From contig VZRG01000160.1 in the NCBI GenBank assembly GCA_013397435.1, forward strand, positions 706,008 through 770,007: a stretch of DNA of 64,000 nucleotides, in the 5' to 3' direction. Below, one piece after another: positions 63,301 to 64,000 of this stretch. Source of the DNA: Erythrocercus mccallii. Taxonomy: Eukaryota > Chordata > Aves > Passeriformes > Dicruridae. The first letter of the stretch is position 1. Every line of letters begins with the position of its first letter. The notes under the pieces are model-generated. The model saw nothing but the letters and a program-made list of their open reading frames with translations. It was not told the origin of the DNA and searched no databases. The position numbers and the translations under genes were made by a program.

Positions 63301-64000
63301 TGTAATAACTGGGTAATAAGTAACTAAGATAAATGAGATACTCAAGTATATTTCTTAAGCAATAAAATAGTTTTTCTCATTATTTCCCCTTGGAATTGCT
63401 CCTGCAGGTATTCTATACATTGCAATTTCTTGCAACTCCTTTTCCACAAAGCAGCCTTTGACAAAATATTTCAAACAGCTATATTCAGAATAGATGACTT
63501 AATGAGACATGCTTACATTCATATGGATTTAGTTCAGACAGTTTCAGAAATAAAGTCAAAATACATGAGAGCTTCAATTAGCATTCAGTAAGTTTCTACT
63601 TTAATTCATATTTGTTTACTATATGAATCTATGACCAAGAAGAGATGAATGTTGTTATTTACATTACTGACAGATCAACTCCTTAGCCTACCCAGTGCAG
63701 TGTGCATTGAATACTTAGTTCTGTAGACATTTAGCTTATTAATCCTTTCAGGAACATTGCAAAACTAAGACATTTGTAAACTCACAGGTAACAACTGTGC
63801 TAATCAGAAAGATAATAAAACAAAACAGAATTACAAAAAATAGGAACCTGAAATTACGATTCTAAGTCTCTAATGAGAGACTGAAATAGGTACATAGAGT
63901 TACAGAAGTCCAAAGTGTTGCAGAAGTACTCTTTACTTTAGCATGAGTTTCTGCAATTTCCTCATGGTTTAAAAACAGGCATTACAGTGGAGTTCTGAAG
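60337..64000. other. Intronic DNA upstream of the first visible SNTG2 exon
   Basis: I searched the minus strand for the exon that should precede VSTLDW (expected to end in a short Pro/Ser-rich segment before a phase-0 donor) and did not find it. The stretch is AT-rich without recognised repeats. A donor-like AG/GTAAAG at about 62932-62940 is preceded by only a short open segment with no syntrophin similarity. Confidence 0.5.

Larger units (their letters stand above)
27434..64000 (-). other. SNTG2: SNTG2 (gamma-2-syntrophin) locus, 3' part
   Basis: This is the gene-level entry. Five minus-strand exons join without a frame break into a 204-residue C-terminus that reads as a gamma-syntrophin. 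Diagnostic strings are VSTLDWVRAEK, VELGSELAVWEKSFQRA, TYMCSWQGDALCFTVDF, VLWRFKFSQLKGSSDDGKTR and VLHCIHSFIAAKVASVDP. The TYMCSWQ, ALGFTCF and C-terminal ARKYMYS motifs fit SNTG2 better than SNTG1 as I remember the two. Syntrophins are cytoplasmic adaptors that bind dystrophin and dystrobrevin. Gamma-2 is reported to bind neuroligins through its PDZ domain, which lies outside this window. Intron sizes between the exons, in transcript order, are 3319, 14743, 3961 and 10262 bp. I could not find an earlier exon between 60337 and 64000, so about 330 N-terminal residues should lie further on. Confidence 0.93.

Noticed and set aside
1..64000. tRNA, rRNA, CRISPR arrays or bacterial operons
   Set aside because: No cloverleaf with A and B box sequences, no rRNA core motifs and no regularly spaced repeats were seen; the DNA is vertebrate in character.

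Overview
This window is vertebrate nuclear DNA, almost certainly from a bird and plausibly a passerine. The base composition is AT-rich. The only confidently coding DNA is a set of short exons with GT-AG splice sites separated by introns of 3 to 15 kb. The interspersed repeats are 5'-truncated CR1 LINE fragments and endogenous-retrovirus LTRs typical of bird genomes. No bacterial, phage or organellar features are present.

The gene is the 3' part of SNTG2 (gamma-2-syntrophin) on the minus strand. Five exons encode the last 204 residues: 60265-60336, 56736-56945, 41900-41992, 37828-37938 and 27434-27565. All junctions are phase 0. They cover most of the C-terminal PH-like domain and the syntrophin-unique tail, and the reading frame is intact to the stop. 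The upstream exons (PDZ and first PH region) were not found and should lie beyond 64000. Introns hold unique AT-rich DNA, an ERV-L-like LTR, two CR1 fragments, one solo class-II LTR, a defective class-II (betaretrovirus-like) provirus at about 33.5-37.2 kb, and an unidentified protein-like fragment near 31.1 kb.

Downstream of SNTG2, 15.4-27.4 kb has no recognisable repeat, and a convincing minus-strand poly(A) site near 16.0 kb makes a very long 3' UTR or a separate transcript possible. From 9.1 to 15.4 kb lies the most striking structure: five solo LTRs of one family (TGTTATA...TATAACA). Each has its own target-site duplication, so these are independent insertions into about 6.3 kb. An older ERV-like block sits beside the first. 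From 1 to 9.1 kb the DNA is mostly anonymous, with one CR1 reverse-transcriptase relic.

I did not find a new enzymatic or defence system. The items most worth checking are the LTR cluster, the provirus with a non-coding T-rich interior, the protein-like fragment in the last SNTG2 intron, the SNTG2 exon that begins with a perfect donor motif (possible recursive splicing), and the distal poly(A) site.
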